From contig CAKPZJ010000004.1 of assembly GCA_934204655.1 (NCBI GenBank), positions 1-64,000 of the forward strand: a stretch of 64,000 bases of DNA, read 5' to 3'. This stretch comes from an uncultured Prevotella sp. (lineage in GTDB: Bacteria > Bacteroidota > Bacteroidia > Bacteroidales > Bacteroidaceae). The position numbers and the translations under genes were made by a program. The notes under the pieces were generated by a model. The model did not search any database and had not been told where the DNA came from. It saw only the letters and a list, made by a program, of their open reading frames with translations. Positions 16,097 to 25,771 of this stretch are shown piece by piece; the stretch's first letter is position 1; each line of letters starts with the position of its first letter.

Positions 16097-17263
16097 CTAC
16101 TGCAACGTGCAGGCAGCCTCGATGAGCATACAGCCGGTGAGGTGAGCCGTGAGACATACGGGCTCGTGGTCACCGGGAGCCTGACGCCAGCGGCCTCCGT
16201 AGAGATGGGTACGCGGGTTGACGCCCTGCTGGGCCACCACCTTGGCGCAGTACAGCAGGTAGTTGCGGAAGTGGTCGCGGGTGGCCTGGGGCAGGCCTGG
16301 CTCCTTAGCCAAGGGAGCGAAGTAGCGGAAGAAGATGCCGTGGAACAGGCCACCGTCGCCCTGTACGGCATCGCCAGGCACACCAAAGTTGTCCGACTTC
16401 TGATGGATGACATAGTTGGCCGCCCGGACAGCATCGTCCAGGTAACGCTTGTCGCCGGTGAGCTGATACAGCTGGTGGGCAGCCCCGATAAAGGTGCCGC
16501 TGTTGTAGGTAAAGGTGGCGCGGCTGATGCGGCCCTTGCTGTTCATGTTGTCGTACACGGCCCCGGTCTCATGGTCAAAGAGGTTGGCGCGCAGCCAGGC
16601 GTAGATGGCCTTGGCCTCGGTCAGATAGGTGCGCTGGCGCTTGCCCTGCTTAAATCCGGACTGGCGGTACAGCTTGGCCAGTTTGGCGGCGATGATGGCA
16701 GCCGGCCCGTTAGAGCAGGCGTTCTTGGACTTGGACACATCGGTCTTCCAGGTGATGCCCCCGTGCCAGGGTGCCTCGTCGTCGGGGCCCCAGGTGGACC
16801 ATATCCAGTCGTCGTAGATTTGGCGGGCGCGATGGACGTAGGTCGTGTCGCCCGTGGCCTCGAACATGCGTATCTGGGCGAGCGTTATCCACTCCATGTC
16901 ATCGACAAATGGATTCCACCAAGGCCGCTGCGCGTCGTGGGCAAAGTTGTAGCGCGGCGCTCCCTGCCACCACAGGGGGTACAGCGCGCTGTAGCGCTGG
17001 TCGCCCGTACGCAGATAGGCATCGGTGATAACGTCGATGGCGTGGGCCTCGGGCCAGTAATTGCCGGTGGAGAGGTCGGAGAGGTCGCTGCCGTAGTTGA
17101 AGTAGTAGCGGTCGGGGTAACCCGGGAAGCTGGCACCCCAGAAATGGGTGATAAGGGCCTGGGCCATGCTGTCGGCCAGGGCCTGGAAGGAGGGGGCTGA
17201 CTGCGCCCGGCAGCCGAGGGTGCTCAGGAGCGTCAGCAGGGCTAAAAGGATTTTCTTGTTCAT
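16097..17263 (-). CDS. glycoside hydrolase family 76 (endo-alpha-1,6-mannanase-like)
   Basis: This 388-residue exported protein starts MNKKILLALLTLL; an earlier in-frame ATG at 17308 is less signal-like. The signal ends STLGC, so it may be a lipoprotein (Cys18). The (alpha/alpha)6 GH76 fold is supported by NPFVDDMEWITLAQ, which carries the catalytic Asp pair (121-122). GGITWKTDVSKSKNACSNGP and DGGLFHGIFFRYFAPL are also typical. GH76 enzymes cut alpha-1,6-mannan backbones such as those of fungal cell walls. It is followed on minus by a stem-loop. No SusC/D pair is adjacent, so its partners are elsewhere. Confidence 0.85.
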   Translation of the reverse strand: MNKKILLALLTLLSTLGCRAQSAPSFQALADSMAQALITHFWGASFPGYPDRYYFNYGSDLSDLSTGNYWPEAHAIDVITDAYLRTGDQRYSALYPLWWQGAPRYNFAHDAQRPWWNPFVDDMEWITLAQIRMFEATGDTTYVHRARQIYDDWIWSTWGPDDEAPWHGGITWKTDVSKSKNACSNGPAAIIAAKLAKLYRQSGFKQGKRQRTYLTEAKAIYAWLRANLFDHETGAVYDNMNSKGRISRATFTYNSGTFIGAAHQLYQLTGDKRYLDDAVRAANYVIHQKSDNFGVPGDAVQGDGGLFHGIFFRYFAPLAKEPGLPQATRDHFRNYLLYCAKVVAQQGVNPRTHLYGGRWRQAPGDHEPVCLTAHLTGCMLIEAACTLQ

Positions 17264-17302
17264 CGTGATAAGTTTGTTTTTGATAATAATTCTTATGATA
17301 AA

Positions 17303-17345
17303 GCCCAATCGCGGTCTGCCTCGGGGCAGTACATAGCGGTTGGGC
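17303..17345 (-). terminator. imperfect stem-loop after beta-barrel gene
   Basis: GCCCAATCGC (17303-17312) pairs with GCGGTTGGGC (17336-17345) with G-T wobbles, 30 bp 3' of the minus-strand gene ending at 17375. Confidence 0.4.
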
Positions 17346-17374
17346 GATAGGGTGGGGCTGTGTGGGGGCCGTGC

Positions 17375-18088
17375 TTAGAGGTCAAACTTGTAGCCCACGG
17401 TAAGCATGGCGCTGCGATTCTTGCTGTTGGAGTTCTTCAGGACGTGGGTGAGACCGACGTTGTAACGCACGTCGAGCACTACGTTCATGTACTCGTACGA
17501 GATGCCCACGGGGACGCTGAAGTCTACCTTGTTATAGAGCGCATCCGACGTGTTCTCGGCCTTGGCTACATCCGAGTTGTAGGTGCGTACACCCGTGTGG
17601 ATGTTCTGTATGAAGGTACAGGTGGTAAACTCTTCCTTGACGTGGGTGAGCAGACCCGCCTGTACGCCTGCGTTGACAGACAGACCCTTGGCTATATATG
17701 CGTGAACCATGAGGGGTACGGCCACGTAGCTGAGCGTGTTGCTCAGGTCGGTATAGGCCTCGTACTTGGCCTCGGTGGCATCCTCGGCAGGGCGCTCTGT
17801 AAGTACATCGTAGTCATCGTACTTGTTGCCCACCGACACGTAGTGTACGCCGGCCGACACGCCTATCTGCCGCGAAGCCTGATAGTAGGCGTCGGCACCT
17901 ACGGAGAAGCCCGCCTTGGCCTTGGCGTCTAAGCTGTAGTCGGCATTGCCTATGTACAGCGGGTTGTTGGAAATGTTGGAGATGCTCACGCCCACGCGTG
18001 GAATGATGGAGAAAGTGCCCGGAGCGGCCTGGGCCATGGTCAGGGTGGCACAGGCTATGAGCAGGCAGCTGATAAAAAGTCTCTTCAT
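17375..18088 (-). CDS. outer membrane beta-barrel protein (PorT/Omp_b-brl family)
   Basis: A 237-residue protein with a signal peptide (MKRLFISCLLIACATLTMAQ). Alternating amphipathic strands end in TVGYKFDL, a beta-barrel C-terminus with aromatic/hydrophobic final residues. Phrases such as GFSVGADAYYQASRQIGVSAG and SYVAVPLMVHAYI are typical of Bacteroidetes porin-family barrels of about 8 strands. No specific function can be assigned. It lies between recQ and GH76 on minus with 74 bp and 111 bp gaps. Confidence 0.75.
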   Translation of the reverse strand: MKRLFISCLLIACATLTMAQAAPGTFSIIPRVGVSISNISNNPLYIGNADYSLDAKAKAGFSVGADAYYQASRQIGVSAGVHYVSVGNKYDDYDVLTERPAEDATEAKYEAYTDLSNTLSYVAVPLMVHAYIAKGLSVNAGVQAGLLTHVKEEFTTCTFIQNIHTGVRTYNSDVAKAENTSDALYNKVDFSVPVGISYEYMNVVLDVRYNVGLTHVLKNSNSKNRSAMLTVGYKFDL

Positions 18089-18162
18089 AATGTATGGTGT
18101 CTTATTGATTTGGTCTGGATGGGTGGCCGTACGTGCGGCTGGTGGCGGAGCCCTGGCCGCGG

Positions 18163-20349
18163 TCAGTTGGCTACCTCGGAGAGAAACTTGATGCGTACCA
18201 GGCGGATGTCGGTGTCAGAGTAGTCGCCCCCCAGTTCCTCGATGGCGGTGTTCAGGTCGTCGGTATCGCTCTCCATGAAGTAATCGAAGATGTCGTCGAT
18301 ACGCTCCTTGTCCATCACGTCGTCCAGGAAATAGTCTATGTTGAGCTTGGTGCCGCTGTACACGATGGCCTCTATCTCGTCGAGCAGCTCGTCGAAGTCG
18401 AGACCCTGCGCGGTGGCTATGTCGTCCAGCGCTATCTGGCGGTCTATGCTCTGTATGATTTTAACCTTGAGCATACTCTTCTTGGCCACCGTCTTCACCC
18501 TGAACTCTTCCGGTCTTTCGATACCGTTCTCTTCACAGTGGCGGCGGATAAGGGTGCAGAACTCGGCCCCGTACTTCTTAGCTTTGCCCACGCCGACGCC
18601 CTGGATGTTCTGGAGCTCCTGGAGGGTGATGGGGTACATGGTGGCCATCTGTTCCAGGGAGGCATCGAAGAAGATAACGTAAGGCGCCAGCCCTAACCTC
18701 TTGGCCACCTGCTTGCGCAGGCTTACCAGCATGTCGTACAACTCGGGGTCTAATGCCGCCATGTTACCCTGTGGCTCCTCATCGTCGTAATCGTCCTTAA
18801 ATTCGGTGTCCATGACGACCATAAAGGAGTGCGGCGACTTGATAAAGCGGCGTCCTGCGGCCGTAATCTTCAGCAGGCCGTAGCTCTCTACATCCTTCTT
18901 GATGTACCCGGCTATGATGGCCTGTCGGATGACGGGACTCCAGAGTTTCTCGTTGAAGTCCTCGCCCGAGCCAAACTCTTCCAGCTCGTTGTGGTGGTGC
19001 GACACGATGTCGTCGGTGCCCCGCCCCTTGATAAAGTCTATGACATATTCCTGCCGGAAGTTCTCCTTCAGGGCCAGAATGGCCTCCAGGGCTACCACTA
19101 ACTGTTCCTGGGCCTCTATCTTCTCCTTGGGGTGCAGACAGTTGTCGCAGTTCTCGCAGTTGTCCTTAGTATAATCCTCGCCGAAGTAGTGGAGCAAAAT
19201 CTTGCGACGGCAGAGCGACGACTCAGCGTAGGCTGCCGTCTCCTGGAGCAGCTGCTTGCCGATGTCCTGCTCAGCGATAGGTTTGCCCTCCATGAATTTT
19301 TCCAGCTTGCGCAGGTCTTTGTACGAGTAGAAGGCGATGCAGATGCCCTCACCGCCATCCCGTCCGGCGCGTCCGGTCTCCTGGTAGTAGCCCTCCAGAC
19401 TTTTGGGTATGTCGTAGTGCAGCACGAAGCGTACATCGGGCTTGTCTATGCCCATGCCAAAGGCTATGGTGGCCACGATGACATCTATGCGCTCCATCAG
19501 GAAGTCGTCCTGGGTCTGCGAGCGTGTCGCGCTGTCCAGTCCGGCATGATAGGGCGCTGCCTTGATGTCATTGGCCTGCAGGTCGGCTGCCAGCTCTTCT
19601 ACCGTCTTACGCGACAGACAGTAGATGATGCCACTCTTGCCCGGATGTTGCTTAATAAAAAGTATAATCTGCTTGTTTATATCTTTAGTCTTGGGCCTGA
19701 CTTCGTAGTAGAGGTTGGGGCGGTTAAAGGAGCTTTTGAACTCATGCGCATCCATTATCTCTAAGTTCTTCTTGATATCTGTCCGCACCTTGTCGGTAGC
19801 GGTAGCGGTCAGGGCGATAACCGGGGCTTTGCCTATCTTGTCGATGGTGGGTCTCAGGTTACGGTATTCGGGGCGGAAATCGTGCCCCCATTCTGAGATG
19901 CAGTGCGCCTCGTCTATAGCGTAGAACGATATTTTGAAGGACTTGAAGAACTCCAAGTTTTCGGGCTTGTTGAGCGACTCGGGAGCCACATATAGCAGTT
20001 TGGTCTTGCCCTTGCGCACATCATCCATTACCTGCTGTATGGCCGACTTGTTGAGTGATGAGTTCAGGTAGTGTGCCAGTCCGCCATCTTCGCTGATGCC
20101 GTTTACCGCGTCTACCTGGTTCTTCATAAGGGCTATGAGCGGCGATACCACGATGGCCGTACCCTCCATCAACAGCGATGGCAGTTGGTAGCAGAGGCTC
20201 TTTCCGCCACCGGTCGGCATGAGCACAAAGACATTCTCACCCGACATGAGTGTCCGGATGATTGCCTCTTGGTCGCCTTTGAACGAGTCAAAGCCGAAGT
20301 AGTGCTTTAGTTTTTCTGTTAGATTAACGTTGTATGTCATATTACTCAT
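18163..20349 (-). CDS. recQ: ATP-dependent DNA helicase RecQ
   Basis: A full-length 728-residue helicase. Domains in order are a superfamily 2 core with Walker A MPTGGGKSLCYQLP, DEAH box FYAIDEAHCISEWGHDFRPE and motif VI YYQETGRAGRDGGEG; a zinc-binding region CRRKILLHYFGE with CENCDNC; a winged helix; and an HRDC domain (about 525-600, MLVSLRKQVAKRLG). The C-terminal extension of about 130 residues is acidic and common in Bacteroidetes. It unwinds DNA 3' to 5' in repair. The start could be 20349 or 20340 (MTYN). Confidence 0.93.
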   Translation of the reverse strand: MSNMTYNVNLTEKLKHYFGFDSFKGDQEAIIRTLMSGENVFVLMPTGGGKSLCYQLPSLLMEGTAIVVSPLIALMKNQVDAVNGISEDGGLAHYLNSSLNKSAIQQVMDDVRKGKTKLLYVAPESLNKPENLEFFKSFKISFYAIDEAHCISEWGHDFRPEYRNLRPTIDKIGKAPVIALTATATDKVRTDIKKNLEIMDAHEFKSSFNRPNLYYEVRPKTKDINKQIILFIKQHPGKSGIIYCLSRKTVEELAADLQANDIKAAPYHAGLDSATRSQTQDDFLMERIDVIVATIAFGMGIDKPDVRFVLHYDIPKSLEGYYQETGRAGRDGGEGICIAFYSYKDLRKLEKFMEGKPIAEQDIGKQLLQETAAYAESSLCRRKILLHYFGEDYTKDNCENCDNCLHPKEKIEAQEQLVVALEAILALKENFRQEYVIDFIKGRGTDDIVSHHHNELEEFGSGEDFNEKLWSPVIRQAIIAGYIKKDVESYGLLKITAAGRRFIKSPHSFMVVMDTEFKDDYDDEEPQGNMAALDPELYDMLVSLRKQVAKRLGLAPYVIFFDASLEQMATMYPITLQELQNIQGVGVGKAKKYGAEFCTLIRRHCEENGIERPEEFRVKTVAKKSMLKVKIIQSIDRQIALDDIATAQGLDFDELLDEIEAIVYSGTKLNIDYFLDDVMDKERIDDIFDYFMESDTDDLNTAIEELGGDYSDTDIRLVRIKFLSEVAN

Positions 20350-20454
20350 TCGTTCGTCCTCGACCGTACTTTAGTAGCGGGCTGCGCCCCAAAAGCTATT
20401 GGGGGACGCGGCCGGGTGTGCGCTGCGTACTCCGGTGCTTGTCCCCACCTGTAG

Positions 20455-21702
20455 CTATAGGTTCTCCTGCTTCTGTAGGTTCGACTTGCTCATCTGCTCC
20501 TTGGCATAGGCAAGCGTTACCTCGAACTGGGTTATCTTCTTGGATGGCAACTCGAACATGGCATCCATCATGATGGCCTCTACGATAGAACGGAGGCCAC
20601 GGGCACCCAACTTGTATTCTACTGCCTTGCCTACGATGAAGTCGAGCGCGTCTTCGGCAAAGGTCAGTTTCACCCCGTCTATCTCCATCAGTTTGATGTA
20701 CTGCTTGACGATAGAGTTCTTCGGTTCTACCAATATGCGGCGCAGTGCCGGACGGTCCAGGGGATTTAAGTGGGTCAGTACGGGCAGACGGCCGATAATC
20801 TCGGGTATCAGTCCGAACGACTTCAGGTCCTGCGGGGTTACGTATTGTATCAGATTGTTCTTGTCGATGCGTGCCACATGCTGTACTGAGTTGTAACCCA
20901 CCACATGGGTGTTCATGCGCTGGGCTATCTTGGCCTCGATGCCGTCAAAGGCACCGCCGCAGATAAACAGAATGTTGCGCGTATCTACATGGATGTAGTC
21001 CTGGTCGGGATGCTTGCGGCCACCCTTAGGCGGCACGTTGACCATAGTACCCTCTAAGAGCTTGAGCAGACCCTGCTGAACACCCTCGCCACTTACGTCG
21101 CGGGTAATGCTGGGGTTGTCGCTCTTGCGGGCTATCTTGTCTATCTCGTCTACGAATACAATGCCACACTCGGCGGCGGCCACGTTGTAGTCGGCCACCT
21201 GAAGCAGGCGCGACAGGATGCTCTCTACATCCTCGCCCACATAGCCAGCCTCTGTAAACACGGTGGCATCGACGATGGTAAAGGGCACGTTGAGCAGATG
21301 GGCTATGGTGCGTGCCAGCAGCGTCTTGCCGGTACCTGTGCTACCTACCATCATGATGTTGCTCTTCTCTATCTCTACTCCGTCGTCATCTATATGTTGC
21401 TGCAACCGCTTGTAGTGGTTGTACACCGATACGGCCAGACAGCGCTTGGCATCGTCCTGACCTATCACGTATTCGTCCAGGTACTTCTTGATGTCCTTGG
21501 GCTTGGGTATGTCTTTCAGCTCAAAGTCGGCATTGGGCTTCTTGCCCGCGGCAGCCTCTGCGCCGTAAACGCCAGCCGACGCGGCAATCTCGTATGCCTG
21601 CTTGGCACAGTCTTCGCAGATAAAGCCATTAAGTCCGGAGATGATGAGCTTGACCTCGTCCTCACCGCGACCGCAAAAACTACAAACTTTCTTTTTCGGC
21701 AT
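20455..21702 (-). CDS. clpX: ATP-dependent Clp protease ATP-binding subunit ClpX
   Basis: A 415-residue AAA+ unfoldase. It has an N-terminal C4 zinc domain (Cys7, Cys10, Cys29, Cys32), Walker A GSTGTGKT (120-127), Walker B VFVDEIDK (182-189) and the GYVGEDVE pore loop. The loop that in E. coli carries the ClpP-docking tripeptide IGF reads HVVGYNS (V268-G-Y270). It overlaps the clpP end by 23 bp, so the two are translationally coupled and form the ClpXP protease. An operon order of clpP then clpX is usual. Confidence 0.95.
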   Translation of the reverse strand: MPKKKVCSFCGRGEDEVKLIISGLNGFICEDCAKQAYEIAASAGVYGAEAAAGKKPNADFELKDIPKPKDIKKYLDEYVIGQDDAKRCLAVSVYNHYKRLQQHIDDDGVEIEKSNIMMVGSTGTGKTLLARTIAHLLNVPFTIVDATVFTEAGYVGEDVESILSRLLQVADYNVAAAECGIVFVDEIDKIARKSDNPSITRDVSGEGVQQGLLKLLEGTMVNVPPKGGRKHPDQDYIHVDTRNILFICGGAFDGIEAKIAQRMNTHVVGYNSVQHVARIDKNNLIQYVTPQDLKSFGLIPEIIGRLPVLTHLNPLDRPALRRILVEPKNSIVKQYIKLMEIDGVKLTFAEDALDFIVGKAVEYKLGARGLRSIVEAIMMDAMFELPSKKITQFEVTLAYAKEQMSKSNLQKQENL

Positions 21703-22372
21703 TTTCTTTCTTACGTGTTAAAATAGTGTCAATCATACCATAGTCCTTGGCCTCCTGTGCTGTCATCCAGTAGTTGCGGTCGCTGTCCTGCCAGACTTTG
21801 TCGTAGGGAGTGTGCGAGTGCTCGCTGATAATGGTATAGAGTTCTTTCTTGAACTTCTGTATTTCCTTGGCTTCTATCTCGATATCCGATGCCTGGCCCT
21901 GTACGCCGCCGAGTGGCTGGTGTATCATCACGCGACTATGGGTGAGTGCCTGTCGCTTGCCCTCGGCTCCGGCTGTGAGCAGTACAGCGGCCATCGAGGC
22001 GGCCATGCCGGTACATATCGTAGCCACGTCGCTCGATACAAACTGCATGGTGTCGTATATGCCCAGTCCGGCCGTAACGCTACCGCCAGGGCTGTTTATA
22101 TATATGGAAATGTCTTTCTCCGGGTCGGTGGAGTCAAGATATAGCAACTGGGCCTGCAGCGTGTTGGCTGTATAGTCGTCTATCTCTGTTCCAAGGAATA
22201 TGATGCGTTCCATCATGAGGCGCGAGAAGACATCCATCTGCGTTACGTTCAGTTTGCGCTCTTCCAATATATATGGGTTGATGTACTGGGCTTGCGACTT
22301 GACCACCTCGTCCAGTACCATTCCGTTAATGCCTAAGTGCTGAGTGGCATATTTGCGAAAATCTCTGTTCAT
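21680..22372 (-). CDS. clpP: ATP-dependent Clp protease proteolytic subunit ClpP
   Basis: 230 residues from the ATG at 22372 ([15 protein letters not shown]); the longer frame from 22444 adds an atypical N-terminus and is rejected. The serine protease triad is present: Ser in [12 protein letters not shown], His in MIHQPLGG and Asp in [28 protein letters not shown] is also characteristic. It forms the tetradecameric chamber fed by ClpX, whose gene overlaps by 23 bp. Trigger factor lies 192 bp upstream, as in the common tig-clpP-clpX order. Confidence 0.95.
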   Translation of the reverse strand: MNRDFRKYATQHLGINGMVLDEVVKSQAQYINPYILEERKLNVTQMDVFSRLMMERIIFLGTEIDDYTANTLQAQLLYLDSTDPEKDISIYINSPGGSVTAGLGIYDTMQFVSSDVATICTGMAASMAAVLLTAGAEGKRQALTHSRVMIHQPLGGVQGQASDIEIEAKEIQKFKKELYTIISEHSHTPYDKVWQDSDRNYWMTAQEAKDYGMIDTILTRKKENAEKESL

Positions 22373-22441
22373 GTTCTTTCTGTTAGTGATAAATAGGGAA
22401 AAAAGAGAGGTTGTCCACTCTTTTATTATCTGTTCTAAGAA

Positions 22442-22449
22442 CAAAGATA
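22442..22449 (-). promoter_or_regulatory. -7 box upstream of clpP
   Basis: TATCTTTG on the minus strand, 70 bp before the clpP start. It suggests clpP-clpX can be transcribed separately from tig. Confidence 0.4.
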
Positions 22450-22564
22450 CATAAAATAGTCGACAACCTCTTTATAAAAAGGAAGTTTTTTTCGTAAATA
22501 GTGTATTCTTGATGCCGAGTAGAAGCTCAGCAGTCATAGATATGTCCTACTTTGTACTAAAAAA

Positions 22565-23920
22565 CTATTTGCTCATCATCTCGTTGAACTCATCGAGTGA
22601 GATGTCCTTGGTGTTGAGCTTCACTACACCTTTGAGTTTCTCTGTGAGTTTGCGGTCGATGGCACGCTCAACGAGTGACTGGACATATTCCTTCTTTTTC
22701 ATCATCTCGGTGGCGTAGTTGTCTACATACTCATCAGGTACATTGTTCATTCCGTACTGGGCAAACTGAGCGCGGGCGGTCTCCTTGGCAGCATCCTTAA
22801 CGTCAGCTTCCTCGACCTTGATGCCCTGGGCTGCTACCAGCTGGTCCTTGATGAGGTGCCAAGTCAGTTCCTTGATGCTGTTGTCATAGTTCTTCTCTAC
22901 AAAGTCCTCGCCTTTGTCTTTGTTGTTGGCCAGCATGATGCGCTTGAGCAGGGCGTCGGGATAAGTGAGCTTGCCCACCTTCTTTTCGCAGTGCTTGCGT
23001 ACATCCTGCAAGAAACGGAAGTCGCTGTTGATGGCGAACTGTGCATTCAGACCCTCGGCAATCTTAGCGCGGAACTCGGCCTCGTCCTTAACGTTGCCGG
23101 CACCGTAAACACGGTCGAAGAGTTCCTGGTTAACCTCGTGCTTGGTGAAGTGGTTTACCTCGGTAATCTGATAGCTGAAGTCGCCAGTATGCTCGGCTAC
23201 CTTGTCGCGCTCTACCTTGAGCAGCGAAGCTACTTCAGCGTCGTTGTCAGGATAAGCCTTGCGCGGGCTGAATGTTACAATGTCGCCGGGCTTAACTCCG
23301 TCGAACAGCTTCTTCTGATCGTCTACCTTTATGTATGAAGGCATCAGGATGGCGCCCTCTACAGTGATGCCGTTCTCCTTAGTATTGCCGTTCTCGTCAA
23401 GTTCGCGCAGGTCGCCTTTCATGCTGTCGCCGTCCTCATAGTGATCGGCCTTGGCGTATTCGCCAGCCTGTGAGGCGAACATGTCTATCTGACGGTCTAT
23501 GAGTGCATCGTCAACGGTGATGTTGTAGTAGTCTACCTTGTCGCGGCCAGTCAGGTCGCACTTGAACTCAGGGGCAACAGCCAGGTCAAACTTGAAGGTA
23601 TAGGGAGCGTCCTTCTCCAGGTCCTGAGGTTCCTGGCTCTCGGCAGCCATAGGCTCGCCAAGTACCTGGATGTTGTTGTCCTGGATATACTTCTGCAGCT
23701 GCTCGCCTACCACCTTGTTTACAGCGTCCATCTTAACCGACAGGCCAAACTGGCGCTTGATGAGGCCCATAGGAGCCATGCCGGGACGGAAACCGGGTAT
23801 GTTGGCACGTTTGCGATAGTCTTTGAGTGTCTTCTCGACATCTTCCTTGATGTCGGCCTCGTCTACGGTAATCGTGAGCAGGCCGTTGATTTTGTCAGGG
23901 TTTTCAAATGAAATATTCAT
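22565..23920 (-). CDS. tig: trigger factor
   Basis: A 451-residue ribosome-associated chaperone. The N-terminal ribosome-binding domain has the signature region KRANIPGFRPGMAPMGLIKRQFG (GFRxGxxP). A FKBP-like PPIase domain and a helical C-terminal chaperone domain rich in Lys/Glu follow. It starts MNISFENPDKINGLLTITVDE and ends LDEFNEMMSK. The length is typical for Bacteroidetes. It binds nascent chains at the exit tunnel. It is upstream of clpP-clpX on the same strand. Confidence 0.9.
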   Translation of the reverse strand: MNISFENPDKINGLLTITVDEADIKEDVEKTLKDYRKRANIPGFRPGMAPMGLIKRQFGLSVKMDAVNKVVGEQLQKYIQDNNIQVLGEPMAAESQEPQDLEKDAPYTFKFDLAVAPEFKCDLTGRDKVDYYNITVDDALIDRQIDMFASQAGEYAKADHYEDGDSMKGDLRELDENGNTKENGITVEGAILMPSYIKVDDQKKLFDGVKPGDIVTFSPRKAYPDNDAEVASLLKVERDKVAEHTGDFSYQITEVNHFTKHEVNQELFDRVYGAGNVKDEAEFRAKIAEGLNAQFAINSDFRFLQDVRKHCEKKVGKLTYPDALLKRIMLANNKDKGEDFVEKNYDNSIKELTWHLIKDQLVAAQGIKVEEADVKDAAKETARAQFAQYGMNNVPDEYVDNYATEMMKKKEYVQSLVERAIDRKLTEKLKGVVKLNTKDISLDEFNEMMSK

Positions 23921-23968
23921 CTCTGATTTTTATTATGTTATTTGTTTCTGTTCTTGTTAAGCAAGGCG

Positions 23969-23976
23969 CAAAATTA
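23969..23976 (-). promoter_or_regulatory. -7 box upstream of tig
   Basis: TAATTTTG on the minus strand, 49 bp before the trigger factor start; no clear upstream element. Confidence 0.35.
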
Positions 23977-24071
23977 CTCATTTTTAGCGACATTACCTAA
24001 TATATTGTGGAAAAAATATATGGGCTGGCCGTTAGCGCTGGTTTGCCGATAGCTGTTAGTAGTGCCGGAGC

Positions 24072-24878
24072 CTACGCGTGGCGTGCCGCAGCATCCTCGG
24101 CGGCCTCCTCGTCTTCCTTGGTAGGTTTAAACCGTCTCAGGGTGAAATTATTGGTTAGGTAATTCTTGCGCACCACGGGGTTTACGGCCAGTTCTTCGGG
24201 CGTTCCGTGAAAGAGAATTTTCCCCTCGAACAGCAAGTAGGCTCGGTCGGTTATGGAGAGGGTGTCCTGTACGTTGTGGTCGGTTATCAGGATGCCGATG
24301 TTACGGTACTTGAGTCGCCAAACGATGTGCTGAATGTCCTCTACGGCAATGGGGTCTACGCCGGCAAACGGCTCATCGAGCATCACAAACTTCGGGTTGA
24401 TGGCCAGGCACCGCGCTATCTCCGTACGGCGTCGCTCGCCTCCCGATAGCTGTGTACCCATGTTCTTGCGCACCTTGGTAAGGCGAAATTCCTTGATGAG
24501 GTTTTCCAACTCTACTAACTGCTGGTCGTGGGTCAGGTCTGTCATTTCGAGTACAGACATGATATTGTCCTCCACGCTCATTTGGCGAAACACGCTGGGC
24601 TCCTGTGGCAGATAGCCTATACCGGCCCGTGCGTGCTTGTACACCGGGAACTTGGTAATCTCCATGTCGTTAAGGAATACGTGGCCTCCGTTGGGTATCA
24701 CCAGCCCGGTGGTCATGTAGAACGATGTCGTCTTGCCGGCACCGTTAGGTCCCAGCAGGCCCACTATCTCTCCCTGGCGCACGTTGAAGTCCACTCCGTT
24801 GACTACCGTACGCTTGCCGTATCGCTTTACCAGTCCTTCGGTACGGAGGGTCATAACCTTGTCGTTACTTTCGCCCAT
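24072..24878 (-). CDS. lptB: LPS export ABC transporter ATP-binding protein LptB
   Basis: A 268-residue ABC ATPase with Walker [13 protein letters not shown], signature [14 protein letters not shown], Walker [22 protein letters not shown] and switch His in [12 protein letters not shown]. The phrasing ([36 protein letters not shown]) is characteristic of LptB, which powers lipopolysaccharide transport with LptFG. A C-terminal tail of about 25 residues is acidic and extra. It is monocistronic here, divergent from mlaE; the permease genes are not in the window. Confidence 0.9.
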   Translation of the reverse strand: MGESNDKVMTLRTEGLVKRYGKRTVVNGVDFNVRQGEIVGLLGPNGAGKTTSFYMTTGLVIPNGGHVFLNDMEITKFPVYKHARAGIGYLPQEPSVFRQMSVEDNIMSVLEMTDLTHDQQLVELENLIKEFRLTKVRKNMGTQLSGGERRRTEIARCLAINPKFVMLDEPFAGVDPIAVEDIQHIVWRLKYRNIGILITDHNVQDTLSITDRAYLLFEGKILFHGTPEELAVNPVVRKNYLTNNFTLRRFKPTKEDEEAAEDAAARHA

Positions 24879-24897
24879 AATCCTATTTATTATCGTG

Positions 24898-24905
24898 CAA
24901 AATTA
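24898..24905 (-). promoter_or_regulatory. -7 box upstream of lptB
   Basis: TAATTTTG on minus, 20 bp before lptB. On plus, TACTTTTG at 24980-24987 is the matching box for mlaE, 25 bp before its start. Confidence 0.4.
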
Positions 24906-25011
24906 CAAAAAATAAGGTAATTACGCCTATAATTTATAAAAACTATTGTTGTCATGGCAGTTTTTAAGCGAATTTTGGCTACTTTTGCAACATGAAAAGA
25001 TAGCCAAGGCC

Positions 25012-25770
25012 ATGCTGATAATCAAATTATTGAAGAAATACTTGACCACTTTCGGTAATTATGTCATTCTGATGGGGCGCGCGTTCAGCATCCCGGAGCG
25101 GATGCGTATGTTTGTCAAGCGTTATGTTAAGGAGATGTCTCAACTGGGTGTCGACTCTATTCCCATTGTACTGCTCATCTCGTTTTTTATAGGCGCCGTA
25201 ATCTGCATACAGATGAAGGTGAATATACAGAGCCCCTGGATGCCCCGTTGGGTATCGGGCTACACCACCCGGGAAATCATGCTGCTCGAGTTCTCCAGTT
25301 CCATCATGTGTCTGATACTCTCTGGCAAGGTGGGCTCCAACATCGCTTCCGAGTTGGGTACCATGCGGGTTACCCAGCAGATAGATGCGCTCGAAATCAT
25401 GGGTGTCAACTCAGCCGGATACCTCATCTTGCCCAAGATAGTGGGCCTGATGACCATGATGCCTGCCTTGGTGGTATTCTCTTCGGCCATGGGTATATTG
25501 GGAGCTTATGGCACGGCTTATATCGGCCATCTGCTGCCGCCCGACGACCTCACCCTTGGTCTTCAGCACGCCTTTAATCCCTGGTTTGTGTGGATGAGCA
25601 TTATCAAGAGCACGTTCTTTGCCTACATCATAGCCAGCGTGTCGTCGTTCTTCGGCTACACGGTCGAGGGCGGGTCGGTCGAGGTAGGCAAGGCCAGTAC
25701 CGATGCCGTGGTGTGCAGTTCGGTGCTGATATTATTCTCCGACGTATTCCTTACCCAAATTCTCAGTTAG
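25012..25770 (+). CDS. mlaE: MlaE-type lipid ABC transporter permease
   Basis: About 252 residues from the ATG at 25012 (MLIIKLLKKYLTTFGNYV), 25 bp after a TACTTTTG box; a longer frame from 24946 would start before that box. Five or so membrane segments carry the MlaE landmarks: GAVICIQ, LGTMRVTQQIDALEIMGVNS, LILPKIVGLMTMMPALV and the C-terminal GGSVEVGKASTDAVV. It partners with the ATPase encoded 1 bp downstream in phospholipid trafficking between inner and outer membranes. Confidence 0.9.
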   Translation: MLIIKLLKKYLTTFGNYVILMGRAFSIPERMRMFVKRYVKEMSQLGVDSIPIVLLISFFIGAVICIQMKVNIQSPWMPRWVSGYTTREIMLLEFSSSIMCLILSGKVGSNIASELGTMRVTQQIDALEIMGVNSAGYLILPKIVGLMTMMPALVVFSSAMGILGAYGTAYIGHLLPPDDLTLGLQHAFNPWFVWMSIIKSTFFAYIIASVSSFFGYTVEGGSVEVGKASTDAVVCSSVLILFSDVFLTQILS

Positions 25771-25771
25771 C

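Noticed and set aside
15790-16434. 214-codon minus frame overlapping the GH76 end
   Set aside because: Ser/Arg/Pro-rich shadow across a stem-loop and GH76; no domain.
16049-17200. Long plus-strand frame opposite GH76
   Set aside because: GH76 motifs are on the minus strand; the plus frame is Val/Gly-rich antisense.
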